From NCBI RefSeq assembly GCF_026241195.1, contig NZ_JAPFQO010000010.1:1-64000 (forward strand): DNA of 64,000 nucleotides, read 5' to 3'. The stretch comes from Pontibacter anaerobius (GTDB taxonomy: Bacteria > Bacteroidota > Bacteroidia > Cytophagales > Hymenobacteraceae). The position numbers and the translations under genes were made by a program. Under the pieces are notes generated by a model. The model saw only the letters and a program-made list of their open reading frames with translations. It was not told the DNA's origin and did not search any database. Shown here piece after piece: positions 34,455-42,995 of the stretch; position 1 is the first letter of the stretch; each line of letters starts with the position of its first letter.

Positions 34455-35603
34455 CTATACTTTGGCCAGCTTTTCGCCAGCAGCTCTCAAAGTATCCTCA
34501 CTCTTGGCGAAACAGAAGCGCAAATACTTATTATCGGTTTTGTCATGATAAAAAGCAGAGACGGGTATGGCGGCCACGCCTGTTTCGGTGGTTAAGCGCC
34601 TGGCAAAATCCAGGTCATAATCATTGCTGATGCCGCTATACTTCGCCAGCTGAAAGTATGTGCCCGCCGATGGTATCACCTCAAAGCGCGTCTCCTGCAG
34701 TTGCTTTACAAAGAAATCGCGCTTGGCCTGGTAAAAGCCCGGCAGCTCCAGGTAGTGCGACTCCTGCTCCATAAAATCAGCGATGGCCAGCTGAAAAGGC
34801 GTTGCCGTGCAGAAGGTGATGAACTGGTGCATCTTGCGCAGTTCGGTGGTTAGCTGGGGCGGCGCGATGGTATAGCCCACCTTCCAGCCGGTGGTGTGGT
34901 AGGTCTTGCCGAAGGAGGAGACGACAAAGCTGCGCTGCCGTAGCTGCGGGTGCTGCAGGGCGCTGTAGTGCTGCTGCCCGTCAAATACCATGTGCTCATA
35001 CACCTCGTCGCTCAGCACCAGAATATCGCTTCCATCCAGCAGGTTTGCCAGGGTGTTCATGTCTTGTTTGCTCATTACGGCACCAGTAGGGTTGTGCGGC
35101 GTGTTAATGATGATCATGCGGGTGCGGGGGGAGAGGCGTCTTTTCACCTGGTCCCAGTCTACGGAGAAATCCGGTAGGGCCAGCGGTACATAGATGGGCG
35201 AGCCGCCGCATAGCCGGATAGCCGGCGCGTAACTGTCGTAGCAGGGCTCCAGCACCACCACCTCATCGCCGGGCTTCACCACCGCCGTGATGGCTGCATT
35301 CAGCGCCTCGGTGGCCCCGGAAGTAACGGTTATTTCTGTGTCCTGGTCAGGGCGGTAGCCATACATTTTCTCCGTCTTCAGGCTGATCTTGTGGCGCAGC
35401 TGCGGCATGCCAGCCATGGGCGCATACTGGTTAAAGCCTTCCTGCATATACTTGGTCACCAGGTGCATCAGCGGCTCCGGGCAGTTAAAGTCCGGGAACC
35501 CCTGCGACAGGTTAATGGCATTATGCTCGTTAGCCAATGCCGACATTACAGTGAAAATGCTGGTGCCTACATCAGGTAGTTTGCTTGTGGGGTAGTTCAT
35601 CAT
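34455..35603 (-). CDS. Methionine aminotransferase (PLP-dependent, class I)
   Basis: The 382-residue protein is a fold-type I aminotransferase close to E. coli YbdL. INLSQGFPDFNCPEPL, TSGATEALNAAI and NTPHNPTGAVM are family blocks; the PLP lysine is in SSFGKTYHTTGWKVGY (about residue 235). Such enzymes convert the keto acid of methionine (KMTB) to methionine using glutamine, in methionine salvage. The omega-amidase gene 72 bp downstream would remove the ketoglutaramate by-product, making the reaction irreversible. The gene order supports the assignment strongly. Confidence 0.92.
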   Translation of the reverse strand: MMNYPTSKLPDVGTSIFTVMSALANEHNAINLSQGFPDFNCPEPLMHLVTKYMQEGFNQYAPMAGMPQLRHKISLKTEKMYGYRPDQDTEITVTSGATEALNAAITAVVKPGDEVVVLEPCYDSYAPAIRLCGGSPIYVPLALPDFSVDWDQVKRRLSPRTRMIIINTPHNPTGAVMSKQDMNTLANLLDGSDILVLSDEVYEHMVFDGQQHYSALQHPQLRQRSFVVSSFGKTYHTTGWKVGYTIAPPQLTTELRKMHQFITFCTATPFQLAIADFMEQESHYLELPGFYQAKRDFFVKQLQETRFEVIPSAGTYFQLAKYSGISNDYDLDFARRLTTETGVAAIPVSAFYHDKTDNKYLRFCFAKSEDTLRAAGEKLAKV

Positions 35604-35661
35604 AATGCATTAGGGCTTAGGGCGCGAAACTTTACTATAGAAACTGAATATACGGATATTT

Positions 35662-36240
35662 CTAGACAATGGCTTGCACCAGTTGCTGGACATACGGCAC
35701 AGCATCAGCCTCGAACCACGGGTTGCGGCGCAGCCAGAACTGGTTACGCGGCGAAGGATGCGGCATGGGCATATACTGCGGGAGGTACTCGTGCCAGTTG
35801 GCTACTGTTTCGGTTAAAGTCGGCTTGGCCTGCGGGCCCAGAAAATACGCCTGTGCATACTTGCCAATCAGCAGTGTGAGCTCTACGTTGGGCAGTTGAG
35901 CCAGCAGTAGTTGGTGCCAGTGCTGGGTGCACTCAGCGCGGGGTGGCAAATCGCCGGACTTGCCTTTACCAGGGTAGCAGAAGCCCATGGGTATAATGGC
36001 TACCTTGCTGGCGTCGTAAAAAACTTCTGGTTCCAAGCCCAGCCACTGCCGCAGGCGCTTGCCGCTCTGGTCATCCCAGGGGATGCCGCTGGCGTGTACC
36101 TTGGTGCCCGGTGCCTGCCCTACAATCAGTAGCCTGGCTGTGTTGCTAGCCGCCAGCACAGGCCTCGGCCCCAGGGGCAAGTGTTCCTCACAGATACGGC
36201 AGGCGCGTATCTGCTCCAGTAGTCTCTCCAGTTCCTCCAT
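35662..36240 (-). CDS. Iron-sulfur uracil-DNA glycosylase family protein
   Basis: I start at MEELERLLEQIRACRIC; the open frame extends 31 codons further but with no support. The protein has the UDG motif A LLIVGQAPGTKVHASGIPWD and motif B PHPSPRNQFW. Four cysteines fit the family 4/5 Fe-S pattern: CRIC near the N-terminus and FCYPG...RAEC with 15 residues between. It removes uracil from DNA. It is a single gene upstream of a repeat island. Confidence 0.85.
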   Translation of the reverse strand: MEELERLLEQIRACRICEEHLPLGPRPVLAASNTARLLIVGQAPGTKVHASGIPWDDQSGKRLRQWLGLEPEVFYDASKVAIIPMGFCYPGKGKSGDLPPRAECTQHWHQLLLAQLPNVELTLLIGKYAQAYFLGPQAKPTLTETVANWHEYLPQYMPMPHPSPRNQFWLRRNPWFEADAVPYVQQLVQAIV

Positions 36241-36344
36241 CGCTGCAAAAATACTAACTATAAAGCGAAGTATAAGAAAGTGAGGGATTAGCTTGGCGTG
36301 GGTTGTTTTGTTTTTGCTGCAAGGTAGTTTCATCCTCAGTTTAT

Positions 36345-36960
36345 ACTTTGGCTATCCTTCCATAGCCGTGCTTCCTTCAGTTTGACACAGGCTATACTTG
36401 CTGGCTGCTGCTTATCCTCAGTCTTACGAACCTACTGTTTCACCTCCAGCCTTGGCTCCCTCCAGCCCGGGAGGGGTCGTCTTCCCGCATCGCGCTGGGA
36501 GCTTTTCTTTGCTCGCTGTCCCTTTGCAATCCCTTCGGGACCGAAAAACTCCGAAGGCGCTCTTTACAGGAGGCCCCTACCCCCACGGAAAGACTGGGAA
36601 TCATTGCGATAGCCACCGCTGACGGAGCTTCAGCCAAGTCCCCCTTCGAAGGGGGTAGGGGGATGATAATCGCGTGCTGAAAATTCCCCTCTCGGGAGGG
36701 GCAGGTTTACACTTTCCCAGGGACAAGTCGCGACCTGTCGCGCGATACCTGTTGCAATGCAATTTATACTTTAGCCGTAGTAAATGCAGAAATTCCCCGC
36801 CTTGGTCAAAGAGGGATGGCAATCTGCTGCACGAGGGGATGATGGGGATAATACAGGTTCCCCTCCTCGGGAGGGTCAGGTTTATACTTCAGCTGAACTT
36901 AACCAGCATAAGCGGACATTTACGCAAAAGGAGGGAGGTTTAGCCTCCGGGGCAGGGCCT
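36345..36960 (+). repeat. Dispersed repeat island 3 (modules A and B)
   Basis: Gap of about 800 bp between two minus-strand genes. Module A at about 36350-36620 in plus orientation with CTCAGTCTTACGAACCTAC and GGCTCCCTCCAGCCC; its inner hairpin is TCCC-ttc-GGGA where other copies have TGCC/GGCA. An extra block AGGCCCCTACCCCCAC interrupts the right side. Module B follows, with the perfect 16-bp palindrome CCCCCTTCGAAGGGGG (about 36642-36657) and CCCCTCTCGGGAGGGG (about 36687-36702), and further G-rich blocks to 36960. Confidence 0.82.
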
Positions 36961-36973
36961 TTGCGCAACCCGG

Positions 36974-37003
36974 AAAAAACGAAAGCCGGCTATACCGGCT
37001 TTT
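36974..37003 (-). terminator. Terminator after the 37035 gene
   Basis: AAAGCCGG pairs with CCGGCTTT; on the minus strand the stem is followed by CGTTTTTTCC. Confidence 0.75.
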
Positions 37004-37034
37004 ATCATTTCATACTTTGGGCGCACTGCCTGGG

Positions 37035-37460
37035 TTAATCTTCATAATCCTGCCAGAAGCCATCGTAATGGCGTGGGGCGCGGCGTCGGGGGTGTGGCAT
37101 TAGCGGGTCTTCGAACCAACGGTCTTCCACGCGCTGGTTGCTTGGGTCGAAGTGCACGTCGCGCTGGCGCCAGAGGGGTTCTTGCGGTGGGTGCTGCTCC
37201 TCCATGCGGTGGTGGTGCTGGTCTATACGGCGTGGCTGGTAACGTTGCTGCTCTGGCAGCCACTCCTCACGGTTATACCTGGCCTCGCGCGCGAAGCGGT
37301 CTGTTTCTTCCGGGTGCCAACGTTGCTGTTGAGTAGCAGGCATGGGTTCACCCCAACGGCTTCTGAAGTCGTGGAAGTGCTCCCGGTGGTGCGGGTGGCG
37401 GTGCTGACGCTGGTGTTCCCAGTGGTTCGGGTGTCTTGGGTCTTGCTCTTCGTGTTGCAT
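37035..37460 (-). CDS. Disordered His/Arg/Gln-rich protein (141 aa)
   Basis: The protein is low in complexity: long runs of H, R, Q, E, W and P (for example HQRQHRHPHHREHFHDF, MPHPRRRAPRHYDGFW), no signal peptide and no hydrophobic core. It is probably intrinsically disordered and may bind nucleic acid or metal; no family is recognised. It is supported as a gene by a full open frame and a terminator right after its stop. A similar but longer disordered protein lies upstream at 37660, so the two may act together, for example in stress protection. Confidence 0.65.
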   Translation of the reverse strand: MQHEEQDPRHPNHWEHQRQHRHPHHREHFHDFRSRWGEPMPATQQQRWHPEETDRFAREARYNREEWLPEQQRYQPRRIDQHHHRMEEQHPPQEPLWRQRDVHFDPSNQRVEDRWFEDPLMPHPRRRAPRHYDGFWQDYED

Positions 37461-37565
37461 GCTGTGTCTCTTAAATGATCAAAAAAATCCCTGAAAGGCC
37501 CAGGCACTCTAAGTGTACGGTTTGATAATCAGGATGTTCCTTTTTAAGATAAGCAAAAAAGGCTA

Positions 37566-37603
37566 AAATAGCAAAGCCAGCTGGTTGGCTGGCTTTGCTA
37601 TTT
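37566..37603 (-). terminator. Terminator after the 37660 gene
   Basis: AAATAGCAAAGCCAGC pairs perfectly with GCTGGCTTTGCTATTT around a 6-base loop (16-bp arms). Confidence 0.85.
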
Positions 37604-37659
37604 CACTAACTAAAACTAATCTACTACCAAATCTACCTAATCTATTTGGTCTATACGTT

Positions 37660-38466
37660 TTAGCGGCGATAGCGTTGGTTTCTATCGGTGTCGTTGTAGT
37701 AATTGTCTCTGCCTGAGTCTGACTCATCGGCCCAGCGTGGACCACCTTCGTAGCCTCTGTCGAAGCTGCGGTCACGGTAAGGTTCGGAGCCATAACGTTT
37801 GTGCGAGTCTACACGGTCTGCCCCACTTTGGTGGTGGTGTCGCTGGTAGCCAGGCTCATCCGAGTGCCAGATATCGTTCCAGGTGTCTTTTACACGGGTC
37901 ATAAAGCCGCGGTGATCGCGTGGGTAAGGAGCAGTTTCGTCGCTGTCTGGTGTATAGCGTCCTTCACGGTACCAGTTATGCGAGCCACTGCCGTAGCGGT
38001 AGTCGTCATCTTTGTAGCGGCTGCGGCTGCCGGGCGCTTCGCGCCACGGCTCATTCCGGTAGTCGTTCGTGTCGCCGTAGTTGCGCTGTAAAGAACCTCC
38101 CGGCGTTTGCGGACGGCGCATTTCATGCTGCTCACCACGGCGGTTACCATGGTTCAGGTAGTGGCTCTCTTCGCGATAGGCGCTACCGGGCTTGCTGCCA
38201 TAATGCTCGCCCAGGTGGGCGTTGCGCTCCTGGGCGTAGGTTGAGCGACGGTCGTGGTGGTAGCTTTCGCCATACTTGCGCTCGTTGGAATCCTGCGCTC
38301 CGCGTGGGTTAGGGCCGGTATGGAAATAATTTCCCTCTCCCCATTGGCGGGTATCCTGGCCACGGTACCCGTAGCGTTGTCCGTGCTGGCCCCATTGCCC
38401 CTCGTCTTTTTTATAAAGGTCTTTTCCTATTTGCTGGTTATTGCGGTTGCTTTGTTCATCTGCCAT
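37660..38466 (-). CDS. Disordered Gly/Tyr/Arg/Asp-rich hydrophilic protein
   Basis: I start at MADEQSNRNNQQIGKDLYKK; an ATG 14 codons upstream (38508) is also possible. About 268 residues of G, Y, R, D, H, S, N and Q with almost no hydrophobic core (GQHGQRYGYRGQDTRQW, RRNYGDTNDYRNEPWRE-like patches). One structured patch may be RGFMTRVKDTWNDIWHSDEPGY near residue 190, which resembles the end motif of stress-linked SWFGD-type proteins; this is tentative. It may be a hydrophilin for drying or salt stress. It ends at a strong terminator, so it is probably not co-transcribed with 37035. Confidence 0.65.
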   Translation of the reverse strand: MADEQSNRNNQQIGKDLYKKDEGQWGQHGQRYGYRGQDTRQWGEGNYFHTGPNPRGAQDSNERKYGESYHHDRRSTYAQERNAHLGEHYGSKPGSAYREESHYLNHGNRRGEQHEMRRPQTPGGSLQRNYGDTNDYRNEPWREAPGSRSRYKDDDYRYGSGSHNWYREGRYTPDSDETAPYPRDHRGFMTRVKDTWNDIWHSDEPGYQRHHHQSGADRVDSHKRYGSEPYRDRSFDRGYEGGPRWADESDSGRDNYYNDTDRNQRYRR

Positions 38467-38567
38467 AGCTTTATCTGTATTTATTATGTTTCTAGATATG
38501 TTGGCCACAAAAGTGTGGGTTTATATTTACGGCAATGCAGGGGCTATAGTTAACGGGCGCTGGTTTG

Positions 38568-38608
38568 TAAAAAAAACAGCGGCCCCCTTACCAGTAAGGG
38601 GGCCGCTG
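38568..38608 (-). terminator. Terminator after the response regulator
   Basis: CAGCGGCCCCCTTA pairs perfectly with TAAGGGGGCCGCTG around CCAG; on the minus strand a run of eight T follows. Confidence 0.93.
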
Positions 38609-38632
38609 CCATATTGGGTACATAGTGAGTTG

Positions 38633-39040
38633 CTAAAAATACTCCTGCATGATCTCGCGCACATCGGCTTCGGCCAAGGGTTTGGAGTAGTGCTTGCGCA
38701 CATCCGGAAAAGCCTTCAGTTTCTCAAGATCGTAGAAGCTGGCAGAGGAGGTTAACATCAGCATAACGGTGTTGCCTTTCTGCTCCGGCGTAAATTTCTC
38801 ATACTCTTCCAGAAACTCAAACCCATCCATCACCGACATTTTGATATCCACAAAAATAAGGTCCGGGCGCGGATAACCTTCAACGTTGGCAAAGGCATGT
38901 TCCAGGTAGTCAAGGGCTTCTTCCCCGTTCATCACTACGCGTATATCAGAGGCTGCCTCCAGGCGCGCCAGCAGGCGGTGGTTCAGGTAATTGGTAGTTT
39001 CGTCGTCGTCTATTAAAAGTATGGTCTTCAGCTCTCTCAT
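38633..39040 (-). CDS. Single-domain response regulator
   Basis: A stand-alone receiver domain of 135 residues. The acidic pair is in TILLIDDDETTNY, the phosphorylated aspartate in LIFVDIKMSVMDGFEFL (about residue 64), the threonine in LMLTSSAS and the lysine in HYSKPLAE. There is no output domain, so it works by protein-protein contact, as often in Bacteroidota. No histidine kinase is adjacent. It ends at a very strong terminator. Confidence 0.92.
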   Translation of the reverse strand: MRELKTILLIDDDETTNYLNHRLLARLEAASDIRVVMNGEEALDYLEHAFANVEGYPRPDLIFVDIKMSVMDGFEFLEEYEKFTPEQKGNTVMLMLTSSASFYDLEKLKAFPDVRKHYSKPLAEADVREIMQEYF

Positions 39041-39370
39041 AATGGCTACCTCAAGTAGAAATCTTTGGGTTGTGTGGTCTGTAAAACTATAAAGCGCACT
39101 ATGTTTAGGGTGCTGCCGGTAGTGCTGTGGCCTTTAAAATAACCCATAGCCAACGCCCCGGTGGCGCGTCTGATCTTATAACGCTTGTTCAGGCAGTTTA
39201 TTTAAACCCGTGCATTTCAGGGCGCACACGGAGTAGGTTTCTTGTAAAATGTTCAAGATAGTTTTTATTCCTGCAAAGGCAAAGTATAAATCCTCCCAAA
39301 AACTATACGTGCCGCAATGGCCATGGGATGGCTATACGTTTAAACTTTATTCTGACAGCGGAATTCTTTC
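39041..39370. other. Intergenic region without a clear gene
   Basis: 330 bp between the response regulator and mfd, both on the minus strand. Apart from a promoter that must lie here, I see only a 41-codon ORF on the plus strand (39249-39374) that runs into the mfd stop and is not supported by anything else. Confidence 0.6.
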
Positions 39371-42300
39371 CTAAACTGATGTTACTGCCGCAACGCCCAG
39401 CCCTTCGAACACTTCTTTCGCATCGGCTATACTTTGGATATCCTCCACGATCACAATCAGTTTATCCTTGGCTTCTTTTAGTCTAGATCGGCGGGGGTGG
39501 TGTTGCACATACTTCAATATGTTGCCAAACGTGTCGGACTGGAAGTACTTGTCATTGTTCTCACTTGGCAGGTAGCCTTTCATGGTTTCCTTTTTGATGG
39601 TGAGCTTCTCAAAGCCCAGCTGCTGTGCCTGCCAACGTAGCTTCACGATCTCCACCAGTTGCTTTACCTGCTCCGGCATCGGCCCGAAACGGTCAACTAT
39701 ACTTGCCGTAAGCTTCTCCAACTCCTCCATACTTTTCACGCTGTCGAGTTTGCTGTACAGGTTCAGGCGTTCCGAAATGTTGCTCACGTAGCTCTCCGGA
39801 ATCAGCACCTCCATGTCGGTTTCGATGTTACACTCGCGCACCGGCTCTATAAACTGCTCCAGGTTATCAGCCATGAACAGCTCCCGGAACTCTGTTTCCT
39901 TGAGTTCCTTGATGGCATCGTCGAGCACCTGGTGGTACATCTCAAAGCCAAGGTCGGTGATGAAGCCGCTTTGCTCGCCGCCCAGCAGGTTACCCGCCCC
40001 GCGAATGTCCAGGTCGCGCATGGCAATTTTAAAGCCCTCACCCAAATCGGAGAATTCTTCAAGGGTACTCAGGCGTTTTCGGGCATCGCTTGGCAAGCCG
40101 GCTACAGGTGGTGTTAAAAGATAACAATAAGCTTTTTTGTTTGACCGGCCCACGCGCCCCCGCATCTGGTGCAGGTCCGATAACCCAAACATGTGGGCTC
40201 GGTTGATGATGATGGTATTGGCATTCTCGATGTCCAGACCCGACTCAATGATGTTGGTGGATACCAGCACATCATACTCGCCGTTCACGAATTTCATCAT
40301 GCGCTTCTCCAGCTTCTCCGGCTCCATTTGGCCATGAGCATAGGTTACCTTGGCATCGGGCACCTGGCGCAGTATCATATCGGCTATCTCTTCGATATCC
40401 TTAATGCGGTTGTGCACAAAGAACACCTGCCCGCCACGCTTCATCTCGTTCACTACGGCATCACGAATCAGCACCTCATCGAACACGTGCAACTCGGTTT
40501 TTACCGGTTGGCGGTTTGGCGGTGGTGTGGCGATAACGGAAAGGTCCCGGGCACCCATTAGCGAGAAATGCAGCGTGCGTGGGATTGGCGTGGCTGTCAG
40601 TGTCAGGGTATCCACGTTCACGCGCATCTCTTTGAGTTTGTCCTTCGTCTTCACACCAAACTTCTGTTCCTCGTCAATAATCAGCAGGCCCAAGTCTTTG
40701 AACTTTACATCCTTGCTCACGATGCGGTGCGTGCCGATCAAAATATCCACTTTGCCCTCAGCCACGCGTTTTAGGGTTTCCTTTGTATCCCTGGCCGTTT
40801 TAAAGCGGTTCACATAATCCACGGTTATCGGAAACTGTTCCAGCCTGTCGCGGAACGTACGGAAATGCTGCATGGCAAGTATAGTGGTAGGAACCAGTAC
40901 GGCTACCTGTTTTCCATCGCAGGCGGCTTTGAAAGCGGCGCGGATGGCAATCTCCGTTTTACCAAAACCTACGTCGCCACATACCAGCCTATCCATCGGG
41001 TGCGGTTGCTCCATATCGGCTTTTACATCCTCAGTGGACTTCGCCTGGTCCGGGGTATCCTCGTAAATAAACGACGACTCCAGCTCGGCCTGCAGAAAGC
41101 CATCCTTGGTAAAGGCATAGCCTGGTGCTGCCTTGCGCTTGGCGTACAAGCTAATCAGCTCGTGAGCAATATCTTTTACTTTGCTCTTGACCTTCTTCTT
41201 CTTGTTTTCCCACTCCGGCGAGCCCAGCTTGCTCATACTTGGCGGGCCGCCCTCTTTGCCGCTATACTTGCTTATTTTGTGCAGAGAGTGAATGCTGACG
41301 TAAAGCAGATCGTCGTCGCGGTATACCAGCCGGATTGCCTCCTGCAAGCGGCCACCCACTTCTACTTTCTCCAGCCCGGCGAAGCGTCCGATGCCGTAGT
41401 CTACGTGCGTAATGTAGTCGCCGGGCTGCAGCGAGCGCAGCTCTTTCAGCGTCATGGCCTTGGTTTTGGAATGCCCTTCCTTGGCCTTGTGCTGGTAGAA
41501 CCTGTCGAACAGTTGGTGATCGGTGTAGCAGGTAATTTTTAAAGTATGATCGATGAAGCCTTCGCTCAAAGAAATGGGCAGGTGCTGGAAACGCACATCG
41601 TGGTCCAGCTCATCAAAGATCATGGTCAGGCGGTTGATCTGGCGCGGCGAATCGGTGGCGATGACGTTCACAAAACCATCGCCCTGCTGCTCGTGCAGGT
41701 TCTTTACCAGGCGGTTAAAATCCTTGTTAAAAGATGGCTGCGGCTTAGCCTGCAACTGCAGCACTTCCGCGTTTTTGAAGTGGAAGCGCTTGCCCATCTC
41801 CACCACGTTAAAGTTATCAAGCAGCTTCTTGAACTGCTTCTGCGTCTGGAACAGCTGCTCGGGGTCCGACACGATCTGGGTGCCGCCGCTGCCGGCCATC
41901 ATCTTCTCGAAGTTGTGCGAAGCTTTATCAAAATACTCCTCTATCACGTCCAGCGTCAGGCGCACATCCTTAAACCAGATGCTGGTGTTCTTCGGCAGAA
42001 AATCCAGGAAAGCCTCCCGGGTTTCCTGCAGCAGTTTTGTCTGCACATTGGGTATAATTGAGATCGCTTTTTTCGTCTCTACACTCAGCTGCGTGTCCGG
42101 GTCGAAGGTTCGTATACTTTCGATCTCGTCGCCGAACAGCTCGATGCGGTAAGGCAGGTCGTTGGCGTAGGAGAACACGTCCACGATGCCGCCGCGCACG
42201 GCGTACTGGCCTGCCTCGTACACGAACTCGGTGCGCTCAAAGCCATACTCGGCCAGCATCTCGCTCAGGAAATTCACGTCCAGCTTGGCACCTACCTTAG

Positions 42301-42742
42301 CACCCAGTGTGTTCTCTACCAGCGATTTCTTGTTGATCACCTTCTCGGTTAGCGCCTCCGGATACGTTACGATCAGCTCGCCTTTTTCGGCTTTGCTGTT
42401 GAGGCGGTTCAGCACCTCAGCCCGCATAAGAATATTCGCGTTCTCAGTATCGTCGAAACTGTAAGGGCGCTTATAAGAAGTCGGGAAAAGCAGAATTTCC
42501 TTCTGATCGCCCAGCAGGTTTTTGAGGTCGGTATAGAAATAAGCAGCCTCCTCTTTGTCGTGCATCACGAAGAGTTGGTGCTGCGGATTTAAAGTATAAA
42601 CCGCCGAAGCCATCACGGCATCGAGGCTGCCGGCCATACCTTTTAGTTGCAGGCGGTGAGGTTCTTTGGCTTTTAAACGCTCGGCAATGGTTTGCACCAT
42701 GCCATCGAGGCGGTACAGTTCTAAAAAATCAGTTACTTTCAT
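39371..42742 (-). CDS. mfd: Transcription-repair coupling factor
   Basis: The 1123-residue length fits Mfd. The N-terminal UvrB-like part holds LFPTSYKRPYSFDD and GGIVDVFSYANDLPYRIELF; the RNA-polymerase-binding region has GDYITHVDYGIGRFAGL; the helicase motor has CGDVGFGKTEIAIRAAF (Walker A), LLIIDEEQKFGVKTKDKL (DEEQ) and QMRGRVGRSNKKAYCYL (motif VI). It removes stalled RNA polymerase at DNA lesions and recruits UvrA. It is a single gene. Confidence 0.97.
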   Translation of the reverse strand: MKVTDFLELYRLDGMVQTIAERLKAKEPHRLQLKGMAGSLDAVMASAVYTLNPQHQLFVMHDKEEAAYFYTDLKNLLGDQKEILLFPTSYKRPYSFDDTENANILMRAEVLNRLNSKAEKGELIVTYPEALTEKVINKKSLVENTLGAKVGAKLDVNFLSEMLAEYGFERTEFVYEAGQYAVRGGIVDVFSYANDLPYRIELFGDEIESIRTFDPDTQLSVETKKAISIIPNVQTKLLQETREAFLDFLPKNTSIWFKDVRLTLDVIEEYFDKASHNFEKMMAGSGGTQIVSDPEQLFQTQKQFKKLLDNFNVVEMGKRFHFKNAEVLQLQAKPQPSFNKDFNRLVKNLHEQQGDGFVNVIATDSPRQINRLTMIFDELDHDVRFQHLPISLSEGFIDHTLKITCYTDHQLFDRFYQHKAKEGHSKTKAMTLKELRSLQPGDYITHVDYGIGRFAGLEKVEVGGRLQEAIRLVYRDDDLLYVSIHSLHKISKYSGKEGGPPSMSKLGSPEWENKKKKVKSKVKDIAHELISLYAKRKAAPGYAFTKDGFLQAELESSFIYEDTPDQAKSTEDVKADMEQPHPMDRLVCGDVGFGKTEIAIRAAFKAACDGKQVAVLVPTTILAMQHFRTFRDRLEQFPITVDYVNRFKTARDTKETLKRVAEGKVDILIGTHRIVSKDVKFKDLGLLIIDEEQKFGVKTKDKLKEMRVNVDTLTLTATPIPRTLHFSLMGARDLSVIATPPPNRQPVKTELHVFDEVLIRDAVVNEMKRGGQVFFVHNRIKDIEEIADMILRQVPDAKVTYAHGQMEPEKLEKRMMKFVNGEYDVLVSTNIIESGLDIENANTIIINRAHMFGLSDLHQMRGRVGRSNKKAYCYLLTPPVAGLPSDARKRLSTLEEFSDLGEGFKIAMRDLDIRGAGNLLGGEQSGFITDLGFEMYHQVLDDAIKELKETEFRELFMADNLEQFIEPVRECNIETDMEVLIPESYVSNISERLNLYSKLDSVKSMEELEKLTASIVDRFGPMPEQVKQLVEIVKLRWQAQQLGFEKLTIKKETMKGYLPSENNDKYFQSDTFGNILKYVQHHPRRSRLKEAKDKLIVIVEDIQSIADAKEVFEGLGVAAVTSV

Positions 42743-42995
42743 TCAGCTCTATCACAAAACAGAAAAGGCAGAACACAGGACTTTTACCAAGTCGTGTTCT
42801 GCTGAGTCTTCCTTACAAAGATACTACAAGTTAATATCTTATCAGAACAATGAGGAGGAGCAGAAGGTTGCGGTAAACGAATATATACGCAAGCATTTTA
42901 TTGTATAGGATTTGAGTTATATTTATTAAATTCAATCGTTTGTTTCTTGTTCTACTTACTTGTGCTATTCCTTTATAGGGCTTATCATTCGGTTA

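Noticed and set aside
39249..39374. 41-codon plus-strand ORF before mfd
   Set aside because: No start signal, no conserved pattern and it runs into the mfd stop; likely chance.
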